Shown: one piece after another, positions 1 to 13,000 of the stretch
How positions within the stretch are numbered: the stretch's first letter is position 1
Layout of the letters: the number at the start of each line of letters is the position of its first letter
NCBI RefSeq assembly: GCF_024763615.1
Contig: NC_077223.1
Location: forward strand, 57,288,627-57,352,626
Direction: 5' to 3'
Origin: Phlebotomus papatasi
Lineage: Eukaryota; Arthropoda; Insecta; Diptera; Psychodidae
DNA length: 64,000 bases
Notes under the pieces: model-generated
What the model was told of the DNA's origin: nothing
Databases searched by the model: none
What the model saw: only the letters and a program-made list of their open reading frames with translations
Made by a program: the position numbers and the translations under genes

Positions 1-862
1 GGTTCCTTTTACGTATAAAAAGGCTTCCGAGTTAAAATTGTTTTGAAGACAAAACGATGAGGAAAAAAACTTCAGTGTGGCAGTTAAAATATTTTATTGT
101 AGAATTATTGCAAAAAAAAACTCCGGAAGGAAATAAAACCCTTTGAAAGCCTTGAAAAAAGAAGACCTTTAATTTTAAATAAAAGAGCAAGATTAATTGG
201 TTATAGTGTGATTTATTGAAATATAAAAGAACCATGATTGTAATTTTTACACATACTGTGACATGACATTGTATTTTCTCATTCAAATTTTCACTTTTCT
301 TTTCCAATAATTATAATGCTGAAGAACATTTTGTGTATCTGACACTTTTTTATCCATTTCTTTTTTTTTCAATAATAATTATGTATATAGTAAATTGTAA
401 ATCTCTCTATATAGTTACTGTATATATTTTCATCTTGTTGTGAAAGTAATAATGCTAAAAAAAATTGGAAAATACGCTTACAGCCCTGTCTGAGAGCGCG
501 CTTCGAAGTAAAAAAAAAAGATCCTTAAACAGAGAATGATCCTGTCACATTTTTTTTTGCTGTTCACAATTTTATCATCTCATACTACCCCCCTCCTTCT
601 CACTACTCTGTCCTCTTTTTCTCGAGATTAACCTACTGAATTAGCAAATAAATACAGAAAAATCCAGCGAGAAAGGAGCTCCAAAATCTTTGACCATTGT
701 GTCGCATTTGTGTGCAAAAGGAAAAATAGATAAGAGGGATAAATGTGTGTGTTTTGTGTGTATATACCCAACAACGGGAATGGAAAGCGCTTGACCAACG
801 AGACAGAGGAAGAAGAAGAAGAATACAAGGAAGGCAGTTGCTGGATCCCCAGGACGTCATGT
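1..862 (-). other. Src42A 3' UTR and downstream flank
   Basis: This is AT-rich sequence after the Src42A stop. A minus-strand AATAAA lies at 212-217. The open frames on either strand overlap the last exon or are low-complexity, and no second gene is seen. Confidence 0.5.
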
Positions 863-1071
863 TCAATAGGCCTGAGCCTCTTTGTATTCGCTTTGGTCCA
901 TCGTGAAAAAGTCCTCGAGCTTCCACTGAAGTGTCTCAAAGGTGGGACGCCGCATGGGATCCTTGTGCCAGCACTCGAGCATAATCTCATACAGGGGCTT
1001 GATGCAATTAGGCGGCATCGGCATCCTATAGCCATGCTCCACTTGGCTTAATACTTCTGCGTTTGTCATGC
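863..1071 (-). CDS. Src42A: Src42A exon 8: end of kinase domain and regulatory tail
   Basis: Residues 439-507 and stop. CWHKDPMRRPTFETLQ is the conserved end of the kinase domain. The tail QSEYKEAQAY carries Tyr501, the position phosphorylated by Csk to close the kinase. The acceptor is ttgatttcag. The first AATAAA on this strand beyond the stop is at 212-217, so the 3' UTR may be about 650 nt. Confidence 0.97.
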
Positions 1072-4000
1072 CTGAAATCAAAGAAAAAGGAGAAAGATAT
1101 TTAGAACAATAAACAAATTTAAAAAAAAACTTCTTAAATCTATAAACAATTGATTTACAAAAAATCTTATTTTGATTTTTTTTTGTTATAAGTTTGGATT
1201 ACAAAGGTTTCAAATACGTAACCAGAGTTTAGAATTTAAAAAGAAAACATTAATATTTAATATTAAAAAATTAAATCAATTCGTTCATGGCACAAATACA
1301 AATAAAAAAAAAAGTTCTATGCAGGAATTTCATCTTCAATAACCTCAAGAAGGACCGAATGAAGGTCACTCCGCATAAGGGCAGAATCACATTGACAGTA
1401 AAATGCTCACCGTATTTCGTTAATTTACGCATTTTCATTGCAATTCTTACGCAAATTCTCGATTACCGTATTACCTTATCTCATACTCGGTGGCACTAGG
1501 TGAAAATAGTATAAGAATATTGAAGAAATAAAATGAAAATGCGATAAACGGTAAGCAAAAAAAACTGTACGAGAAATTAATCGTAAATCGTAAAAAAAAT
1601 GCATAAATTAACGAAATACGGCGAGCATTATAAGGCCTTGACAGACCTGAGGATTAGCCGAGAGACGGCTTAGCGTAACTAATATTTGAAATAATGGTTA
1701 GACATCATTTCCATGATTTTCCACTAAGTCGTCTCTCGGCTTAAGTCCTAAGTGTGTCTAGGGCATTACTGTCAATGTGATTCTGCCCTAAAAATCAATA
1801 ATCCCGATTAAGGCAAATGTATTACAAGTAAAACAAAACGAATGGTACTTTTTGTCGGAGACACTAAATCGGTAACGCTAACCTCTTACTTATTGATTTA
1901 TTTGAAATAGAGAGACGATTGTAGAGAAAACCGGGGCACATTTGGTCAGAAAATGAAAGGGGCAGATAATCCTAACCGGCTTATGTAGGTGAGATTCTTA
2001 ATGTGAGCTAACTCGGAATGCATGCAAATTCGATTTAGAGCTGAAGTTGGGGGACGCGATTCAGTTATCTTGAATCAAATTCGTGAAATTATACAAATTT
2101 TGTATTTAAACCAAAATATCAAAGATTTGGATGAACTGGCACAAAAGTGATATATGGGTGAAATGTAGACCAGAATGTTCTCTATAATTTTGCCGGAGAA
2201 CTTGATCTCATCGATTAATCAGAAGCCGAGATAATCGAGATTGTTTGTTTCTTAACTCGTTTTTACGACCAGAGCGCCCCAAGTGTTCATTTGAAGAACT
2301 TCAACTATATCAAAGAATTGTTTTATTTTGTGAGACTTTCCATTTAAAACACTATTTTAAATGTCTTGGTCGAGTAGAGGCAGTCAAATTTACATCTGAG
2401 TGGTTTCAAAGCGTTATTATATATCAATTTTTTCACACTTAAACGGCAAAATCGGACAGATTGCATTATATGATCGAAAAATGATGTATGAACGAAATAT
2501 AGAGACAAATGTCCTCTACAATTATGTTGAAGTAATCATCAAAATCGGTTCAGCGACAGTCGATATAATTGAGGTTATGTGATATTGAAATTGGTTTTTC
2601 GACTGTGGCGCCCCTGGTGTTGGTATTTCAGCCCGATGCACAATGGAATTTTTGAGTTACTTAATTTAGAAAATCGAAAAATCTTCTTTTTAAAAATAGC
2701 GCCCCTAGCGGTGGTTTTATGAACTTGTGATGTTAGAAGGGGAAGTGGCATTACATGAGAGCTTTCCAAAAAGCCCTCACTTTTTATAATCTTACAATTA
2801 GAACCAGAGTTATGGCCATTTTAAGAAATTCTTTTTGGACCCTTATAGCTAGTCAGGGGGGTCGGGGACCTTAAGTTTGGTATTTATGGAAAGCCCTAAG
2901 GCCCAGCTATAACATATTAAATTTGAGCCCGATAGCTGTCATAGGGGCTGAGCTATTGAGAAAACAAAAAAGGGGGGTATTCAAAATGGCGGAAGGGGTG
3001 GGGGGGTGGGGGTGGGGGGGTCAATGCACCAAGTTGCAATTTTCACTCGATATATAACCTTTGCCGAAAACCGGAAGTCGATATCTCTTTTAGTTCAGGA
3101 GCTATTAAGCTCCAAAGAGCGGCCGGCCGGCCGGGAACGTAAATTAGCCACATATATATTCGTGATCAGGAAGTGCTGAAACACATTTTGGCCAAGTTTG
3201 AGCTCGATCGAACGACATGAAATTTTGTTAGGATTATAGTAGGTGAGATTATTAAGAATCTCACCTAATATTTTTTGCTTATAAAATTCCGTTTTTCCTA
3301 AATTTTATAAACAAAAAAAATATTTCATTTCTAAAGTTTCTAATTGGAGACAAACAGTGTAAGTGAAACCGTGACGAAAGACTTCCAAAACCTTGTTGAT
3401 TTGCTCTTGAGTGCAGGATTTGTTCTTATTCCTGGTCTTTCCTCCTTTCCCATCTAAAACAATAGGAAAGTCTCTCCAAAAAAATCATATTTCCGGGGTT
3501 TCCTATTGAAGCATTTGCAGAAACTTTAGAAAAACCCTTTTTGTTCATGAAATAGGTAATAATTTCATTTGAAAACTTCACGTACCGTTAACAATAAAGA
3601 TCAGCACTTAATTTAACTAAAATTAACCAGAAATGTGACATTAAATGTTAAACAAAACGAATAAACAACAGTCACCTCATTGTGTTTTTCATTGGAAAAC
3701 ATGGTCGATCGATGAAAAATTCGATAGTGAAAAGGTACACTTTTAATTTTACTGAGAAATTAACAAATTAAAATTTGTGAATATGAATGGAGTTTCGCTT
3801 TATTTAGAGCAAAATTAACTAAATAATGAAATTGAGGTATAGAAAATACATAAATATAGCAATTTAGTACTGTATTTATCATGAAAACAATGGCGTTTCC
3901 ATTTGGAGTAGCGAAAAATTTCCATTTGGAGCAGGTTTTGAATTAGCTTAATTTAAAATATCCCGGGTTTAAATCTTTGCCAGGTTATCAAAACTCTAAA

Positions 4001-7000
4001 AGAATGCTTTTTCAAAACTTCGCTTCGGATAAGGCATTTTTTCTTTTTAAAAATTTAAATATGTATGTATACTTATCTAAATCATTATTATTTTTTATTA
4101 ATTCAGGAATCTCTTCTTCAAAAATCATCAACTCTAAATTCCATATTCACAGAATCTTAATTTCTGCACCACAACTTAAGATTTTTGTTTTAGTTTCATC
4201 AATATTTTTTTATTTTTTGTTGTGGCTTGGTTGCATAGGGAAGACGTAAAAGAAAGTGAGAAAGTCAAATTCTTGATGCATTTTCTTTAATTTCTTTGAC
4301 CAAATAAATTGCCAGCAGGATTCTTTTCCTCGATATTTTTTCATGTTATTCCTCTTGACTTTGGTTGATTATTTCTTCCTCTATTTTTTTTTTTAGCAAA
4401 ATCCGTTTTCTTTACGTACTTTTAGGGATTTGTTAAATATTTCATTCCTCTTTGACTTCACTTTTCACACAGACTCAGATGCTCAATTCTCCTCAGATTT
4501 ATCAATTTAAATTGACTTGCAAAACTTTCAATGGCCATTCTAAAACGTCATAGAATATTATTTTAATTTATTAATATACCAAGGAATATTATAGTGACTT
4601 TCAAGTGTTATTTAAACACTTTCAAGAAGCTCAAAATTCTAGAGAATCACCTCTAAAAAAAAATAAATAAATTGTTAATAGATAGAGAAAATTCCATTCT
4701 CTTCAGGTGTTTCTTAATTCACTTAAAAACAAAAGGAAAACAGATAAGAAACTGATTGGAATAGTGAGAGTTCCAACACAAAACACTCTTTTCTTGCGTA
4801 ATTTTTTCCACGGAAATACCTTTCAATTGCATCAAAATTGCACATTATTTGTAATTTGAATGTAGTTCTTCTGGGAAAAAAATCTCTTTGAAAATTAATA
4901 TTAAATGGAGTAATATTTAATATATAAATAATTTAATACATCATTGATATTCTCATTTAGATTCATTTTTACAAGAAATCCCCACGTTAGTAAGATATGC
5001 AAATAATCTCATGAATCACGAGGAAAATTCATGCATCAATTGAATCGTGTGCTCAAATTCTCCCACAAAACTCCCCAAGCGAGTTTTAAGGGGAATTTCT
5101 GTAAGTAAAAGAAATGCAGATTATACCGCAAATGCAATTAGCACCTGAAATTTTGTAGCAAAATAAAAATCCACCAGATGAAAGTGAAACTTCAAAATTT
5201 CCATCCAATCGATCGTGACACTATTTTTAAACACGTGGGACAAATAAAAATAAATGTATTTTGTGTGTAATGCAAAGTTCTTTCTTACCTGGATATGGAA
5301 TTCTGCCATAAGTCACCAACTCTGTCAGAAGAATTCCAAAACTCCACACATCAGATTTAATGGAAAATTTACTGTAATTGGCAGCTTCAGGTGCAGTCCA
5401 TTTAATTGGAAAACGAGCTCCAACCTTTGCCTCATACTCATTCTCTTTTATTAATCTGCAAGAAGAAGAGGAAATCCCATTTGATTATATTTTATGCTAA
5501 TTAAAAATCTTTTTCTCAAGGTTTTATTCTAAAACATCTTTTTTTTCCTACGAATACTCGAAAAGAATTTTTCAATATCTGTTGAGATAAATGTGTTTTC
5601 AGACCGATTTTCAAGTTTTTAAAAAGGAGAGAACATCAACAAAAAAACTCTGAATAAAATGCGTAGTATAAATTTCAAACTTATGACGAAATCTTGCTTT
5701 TAATGATCCAACTATTTTTTTCTTTTAAATTCAGATTTGCAATCAGCTAGTTTTTTTTCTTTAAGAGAAACAAAAAGATATACAGATATGCACAAAAATC
5801 TCTGCAATTAATTTAAAAAAAAAAAAAAAAAACTGACGGGTAGTTAATCCTAATTGCTTTTTGGAGTAAATTAACGGTATATGGTTTACGTAAGCATTTG
5901 AATTAAGTAATATAACAATTAGTAAATGCAATTTGATAGTCTCTAACTGTAATAAAACGAATATAGAATATTCTGGAAGATTTAGATTAAATACTTTTTA
6001 CTGCTCGAACTCAAAGAGAGAGCAGTTATATAATCGACTTTTTTTTCAACTTGTCACTGTTCAGGAGCTTAAACGGTAAGAGATATCGACTTCCAGTCTT
6101 CGATGACCCCCAATATAAAAAACAAAATCTCTCGACGTTTGGTTCCCCCTCCCCACCCACCCCTCCCCCCTAACCCAGCCAAAAATCATGTTTTTTGGTT
6201 TTTCTCAAAATTCGCCACAGCTTTTTCAATGATTTTTGGATATATTTGAGAGCTAGTCCTGGCGAACATTTCGCCCAAACATACCTATGACCGGAAAATT
6301 TGCCATTTTGAATTATTGAAGGTCAAAGGTCAACCACTTTGGAAGGGTAATTTTTCACCCCATTTGGTTAAAATTGGATTTTCTGGAAAAGTATTGAATT
6401 TCTGAACCCGACTGCATCGGTCATAATCGGTAATGGATCGTTAAAGTAACGGTAATGTAATAGCTCTGTATTAAATCAAACTATTTTTCGCACTTTTTTA
6501 GTATTTTGACCCATATAAAATTCAAACTCTCAATGGGTCAAGTGGTAGAGCACTCGCTCTATGATGCAAGTGTCCCGGGTTCGAATCCCCTTTAGGTCAC
6601 CAGGGATTTTTCTGGCGTTAAAGGTGTTCGAATTGCATCCAGTGAGCTTCACTGCACTTGATTCCACAGGCATGGGACTGACATGACAACCTCATCCCGT
6701 ACAAGAAAAAATAATAATGCATGTCTAGAAATCCCCTTGTGGGAAGGCCTACTTCCTTCATGGAATGTTGTGCCAGCATTATTATTATTATTACTATTGC
6801 AATTTCCAACCCAGATGCATTGGTCTTCATCGGTAATGAACCGGTTAAGTGCCGAGTTTAAAATAATTTTGCATCCCCAATAATTAATATTCCCTAAAAA
6901 TGTTTTTTCGGTTTTTCTCAAAATTGGCCCAAGCTTTTTTAATGATTTTTGGATATGTTTTAGAGCTAGTCCTGGCAACATTTCGCCCAAACATAAATCG

Positions 7001-10000
7001 ATTGAACTAAATTTAATTTGGTGTGATGTTCAAATGAAGAAGAAGAAGAATGGGATAGAACATATGCAAAATGTGCAAAACATTGCATATGCAATTTAAG
7101 GATTGTAAATTTTGATTACATGAAATTTTCCTGATCTAAAAGGTGTACCGGAGTCATTATGCCTCCGGCACACCTGTTAGATCGGTATAATTTCATGAAA
7201 TCAAAATTCGCATCTCTTTCTTTATCAAAAGACTTGCAGTAGTTAATCCCACTCTTTTGATCTCAAAATGAGACTGAACTAAATTTAATTTCATGTGATG
7301 TTCGAAAGAAGAAGAAGAGTGCAAAGGAGTAGGACAGACATATGCTAAACTTTTAAGAAAAAAAGGGATGTGAATTTTGACTTTGTGAAATTTTCCTGAT
7401 TTAAAAGGTGTGCCGGAGTCATTAGGAACACATTTTTAGATCAGGAAAATTTCATGAAATCAAAATTGATATCCCTTTCGTTCTCAAACTTTTTTATTAT
7501 CTGTCCCATTGTTTATGGCGCTGGCACACCTTTTCAATTGAATGAAATTCAATCGATTAAAATTTTACCCCTTACTCTTTTAAACTGAAATCAGATACAG
7601 CTGTCTCTTTCTGTCAAATGAAATTTCAAACTGAAATTGAAAATGAAATTAAAATTTCAATTTTCATTTGACAGAAAGAGACAAACATATCTTATTTCAG
7701 TTTGAAAGAGTAAAAGGTAAAATTTCAATCAATTGAATTTCACTAAATTGAAAAGGTGTGCCAGCACCATTAGTACTTAAAATGGTGTAGAATATAATTT
7801 GAATTAATTCCTATAGTCTTCAAACGAAGAAGAAGAGTGTGAAAGAGCATATGACATGTAAAATGTTTGAAAATAATATATGCATTTTAATTACATGAAA
7901 ATATTCCTGATCTAAAATACTTGTTGGAACCATTAACTTCTAAATAAAACATTATTAGTTTTTTGATAAAAAAAAACGCACAATACAGGACCTGTTGCGA
8001 TAGTTTCATTAATTTTCCTAGTTCTAGATATTTTTCACCATTTTAAAAATCTTTAACATTCATTTTCAAATGGATATAAAACAATGCAGTAGTACTGGAA
8101 TTATATAATTTGATATTAAAAAAAAACTGGAAAAATTGATTTCTTTATAGGGGCAAAAGATATCTTAATTGTTCTAAAAAGTTTCCCTATAGGAACACTG
8201 AGAAAAAAAAGAGGGTGGGATTAACATTTTTTCCTCATAACTTTAACACTTTTTAGGTGTAAAAATATATCAACATTTTTTAATGTTAATTTACATTTGT
8301 ATAAGGGTAAAATTGACACGAAAAAGGGTAACTTTAACCCTCAATACACCTAAAAAGGGTAATATTTACACCGATTTTAAAAAGTAAAATTAACTTTTTC
8401 GGATTTCTCTCAGTGAATACATGAATTCAGAAAGGTAGAGAAACTTTCAATAGTAACTCTTTCATTAAATCTGGGTAAAACATTTGAAAATGTAAAATAA
8501 ATTATTTTAAATATACGGAAACAATTCAATCAATAATTAACACTTACCTTGCTAATCCAAAATCGGCAATTTTAACTATATTATTATCAGCTACCAAGAC
8601 ATTCCTGGCCGCTAGATCGCGATGGATGTAGTTCTGGGACTCGAGGTAGGCCATACCAGCGGCAATTTGTCCCGCCATATCAATGAGCTGAGGCAACTTA
8701 AGGTTGCGCCCTTTATTCTGCAAATACTCAAGCAGAGAGCCGTGCTTCATCAACTCCGTGATGATGTAGATGGGCTCCTCCATTGTGCACACTGCATACA
8801 ACTGAATCAACTTTCCGTGACGCAATTTCTTCATTATTTGCGCCTCCGCCAGGAAGTCCTTGGGATCCATTGTGCCAGACTTGAGAGTCTTAATTGCCAC
8901 GGGAGTTGTATTGTTCCACAGTCCCTCCCAAACATCACCAAACTGTCCAGAACCCAACTTACGAACAAATTTCAGAGAGCTCCTATCGATCTCCCATTGA
9001 TCTCGTGTCCGATGCGATAGACCCTCAGTCACAGGTTTCTCAATCTGATACACAACAAAATAAATGAAAAAAAGAAAGTGATAAGGAACAATTTGACTTT
9101 TTAATTAATTTTGGCTTTCCTATAAATTGGTCTTTTTTTCCATACAAGAAACATAGATTACTGTTAACCCTTAAATGAACGACTATTGCCCAATAATTTG
9201 AAATTTCTGAACTGAGGATTTTTCGCTTAAATTTATTTGCATTTAATATTGTTTTTAGCACTGTTAAAAATAGTCTTTCTATTGTAATTAGAAAGACTTA
9301 ATGATTGTAAAAATAATATTTAGAAAAATCTCCATTAATGTTTAATATTATATCTACTGCTTATGCATTAATGTATTTATTCACCATAAAGGGTAAGAGT
9401 TTTGTGCTGAAGAAAAACCGTTCTGATCTTAATGTTCAAGACAACTGAAGATGCATATCTTACGATATGAACCATATGATTTTAGACAGATTTAAAATAT
9501 ATTGCGGTCATTATTATTTTTTAATATATTCGCAAAATTGCATTTTAATTACTATTATGAATCTCAATAAATGTCTTTTATGTTGAAAGTATATCTTGTA
9601 ATTTCCTTTTATTCACTTGAAGGAATTATTTTTAATGATTTAAAAATACAGAATCTCTTTATTTTCAAATAAATATCTTTATTTTTGTTTTACAGAAAAG
9701 TATATCAAGTTCTATTTTGAAATATGATATTAAGAAAATCAGGAGTCAAGAAACACGGTAGAGGAGACTGGGGCAAAAAGTCACAAATCGAAAAATTCAA
9801 AATTTAATATCTTCCAAGGTAAAAAAAGATAGCGGCTCAAATTTTTTTCTATAGATAGCCTTCATAGACCTTCTTCAATGTCGTAAGTTTCTTAGAATTC
9901 TAACAAGGAATTTAGAAAATAAAAAATATCAAAATTTTTAGCACTATTTTTGAAATATTTTCCTTGCAGAAAATAACAATTATTACCTACTTACTTTCCA

Positions 10001-13000
10001 AAATTGATGCACTGGTGAATATTTTCTAAATAATTTGGATTTTTTAATACGAATCCGCTATCTATTTTAGAATTTCACAAAAGTTCTTTTCTCCAGAAAT
10101 CCTTTTATTAAAAATGGCCACTTGGGGTAAAAAGTAACAAAAGGTGTAGAGCAAAAAGTAATAAAAAAGTGAAGCAATTTCTGATGTCTCACGGCGAAAA
10201 GACACGTCATTATCATGTTTCGCTGCTTGTTGTTTGCATTGGTCAAACGATTTGCAGTCTTTTGTGTGTTTTTTTTCTAAAATAGCTTGAAAAGCGCTTT
10301 TCTCGTTTTCTCACTTTTCTCGCAGAGAAAGCGGTGTTTTACAAAGGTGTAGATGAATAAATTTTCTATGAAAATATGTCCTCTAGGTATTTTTTTCAAA
10401 TTTACGGAAGCCCGTAATGAAGCGAATCAAAATATGATAATGCCCAATGTCTGGTACTATTTGCCCCAGCATTTTTGAGAATAGTCACAAAATTACCTTT
10501 TAGAAATTGGCTCGATAAACCTATTTCCTTACAAAATAGAGGAAAATTACTTTCACAAAATTGTAGAGCGATAAATTTCCTATAAAACTGCGCTAATTAG
10601 AAATTTTTGAAGTGCTCGAGTAGTTTGTAAAAAATAAAATATCCGTTTTGTGACTTTTTGCCCCAGTCTCCCCTATAGACCTTTTTTAAAAACTTTTCTA
10701 TTTCCTCTTCTTACGACGTTTCGGAGATTGGTTGTATCCTTCCTCAGGTATGGGTAGGTATGGGGAAGTTCTTATCAGGTTCTTGGGGACTCACTTGAAC
10801 AATTACATACACAATTACATGTTTCTGTGTCAAACAGTTCAAATGGTGTCATCGTCACAGAAAGTGATTTATGAAGTCCAAGTGTATGTAATTGTCCAAG
10901 TGATTCCCCAAAAACCTGACAAGAACTTCCCCATACCTACCCATACCTGAGGAAGGTATGGGTATATACCAAACTGCGAAACGTCGTAAGAGGAGGAAAT
11001 AGAGAAGTTTTTAAAAAAAGGTCTATACCGTGCTTCCGGACTCCAAATTATCCACAAAAGACCGGGATTACAATTTAAGAAAATCTGTTCATAATATACT
11101 TTATAATTCTTTTGACTTCTAAAGTGTGTGGTTTCTAAAACTGCTACACTTGCGTACATGCCCATTTGGCATAGGCTCATTAGAGCTAGCCATCTAGCCA
11201 TCCTACTTTGACAATGCTTTAATTCGCAGAAACCAAGAGAGCAGCAGTGAACTGTTTTCCACTTTCTTTGAAAAATTATTAAAGTTTGTAATTTTGTGTA
11301 GGGTAAATGTTCTAATTCAAAACCATTTCCAGACGCTTTAACTTTGACAGAAGATTCAACACGTTAAGTTCATATTTTTTCTGAAGAGAATTACGTAAAT
11401 TTGCTCCTTGACTCTTCTAGAATGTAACGGATTAGTGAAAATTCTTGCAGTAATATTAAATAAATGTGCAGGATTTAGATGTATAATTTTTTTTTGTGTG
11501 GTTTCTAAAACTGCTACACTTGCGTACATGCCCATTTGGCATAGGCTCATTAGAGCTGGCCATCTAGCCATCCTACTTTGACAATGCTTTAATTCGCGGA
11601 AACCAAGAGAGCAGCAGTGAACTGTTTTCCACTTTCTTTGAAAAATTATTAAAGTTTGTAATTTTGTGTAGGGTAAATGTCCTAATTCAAAACCATTTCC
11701 AGACGCTTTAACTTTGACAGAAGATTCAACACGTTAAGTTCATATTTTTTCTGAAGAGAATTACGTAAATTTGCTCCTTGACTCTTCTAGAATGTAACGG
11801 ATTAGTGAAAATTCTTTAGATATAATTTGAAAACTTCTTTAATACAAGAAATATACGCGAGCGTAAAATGCTTCTATTGTAAACAAATTAATCCAAATGG
11901 AGACAAGGTAAAATTTCTAATTGGAGACAAACAGTGTAAGTGAAAACTGCGACGAAAGGCTTCCAAAACCGTGTTGAGTTGCTCCTGAGTGTAGGATTTG
12001 TTCTTATTTCTGGTCTTTTCTCCTTTCCCATCTCAAACAATAGGAAAGTCTCTTTAAAAAAAAATCATATTTCCGGGGTTTCCTATTGAAACATTTTCAG
12101 ACACTTCAGAAAAACCCTTTTTGTTCACGAAATAGGTAATTATTTCATTTCAAAACTGCACGTACGGCTAACAATAAAGATTAGCACTTAATTTAACTAA
12201 AATTAGCCAGAAATATGACATAAATGTTAAACGAAACGAATAAACATCAGTCACTTTATTGTGTTTTTCATTGGAGAACATGGTCGATCGATGAAAAATT
12301 CGATGGTGAAAAGGTACACTTTTAATTTTTCTGAGAAATTAACAAATTTAAATTTGTGAATATGAATGGATTTTCGCTTTATTTGGAGCAAAATTAACTA
12401 AATAATGAAACTGTGGTATAGAAAATATATAGTAGTTTAGTACTCTATTTATCATGAAAACAGTGACATTTCCATTTGGAGTAGAGAAAAATTTCTATTT
12501 GGAGCAGGTTTTGAATTAGCTTAATTTACCCTAAACATAAAATAAAAATAAACGGATTTTATGCAATGGCTTATACAAGCTGTGAAGGAGGATTTCCACC
12601 GTTTACCTCTGGCGGTTGGTGACCAACGTTAAGACGACGATGGACACAATAAAAAGAAAATCAATCTCCGTTTCTGCAAATTGTTGCGCTTTTAAAACAT
12701 TATTAAATGACAAATTTTGTCATTGAATATCTATCTATCTACTCGACAGGGTTGTAGTAAATCCTTTCGGCATCAGAGGGAAGTTGGGAAACTTTGAAAT
12801 TGGTTTTTTTCTTCTATTAGCGGGTTCTCCAAGCCGGTTTACATTAGTTCTACGTTAATATCCTCATTTCTGTCTGCAATATCCATCTAGAAAAATTTAC
12901 TAGGGGAACTTCTTGTAATATGGGACAGCTTGTAATTTTGGACACTTTGAGAGTAAAGTTGAACAATGCAAATAAATTGATAAAAATTATGGTATTTTCT

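Noticed and set aside
743..1051. Plus-strand frame over the last Src42A exon
   Set aside because: It is the complement of a proven coding exon with simple GAA repeats beside it.
2245..2442. Similar 60- to 70-codon frames in two Helitron-like copies (2245-2442 plus, 59251-59484 minus)
   Set aside because: They lack an ATG at the shared start, copy 2 has a stop in the corresponding place, and the likeness follows from DNA similarity of the copies.
6533..6605. tRNA gene
   Set aside because: The polymerase III boxes are present, but the acceptor, anticodon and T stems do not pair properly, and it is joined to a SINE body.
8622..9020. 132-codon plus-strand frame over the Src42A kinase exon
   Set aside because: Shadow of the conserved kinase exon on the other strand.
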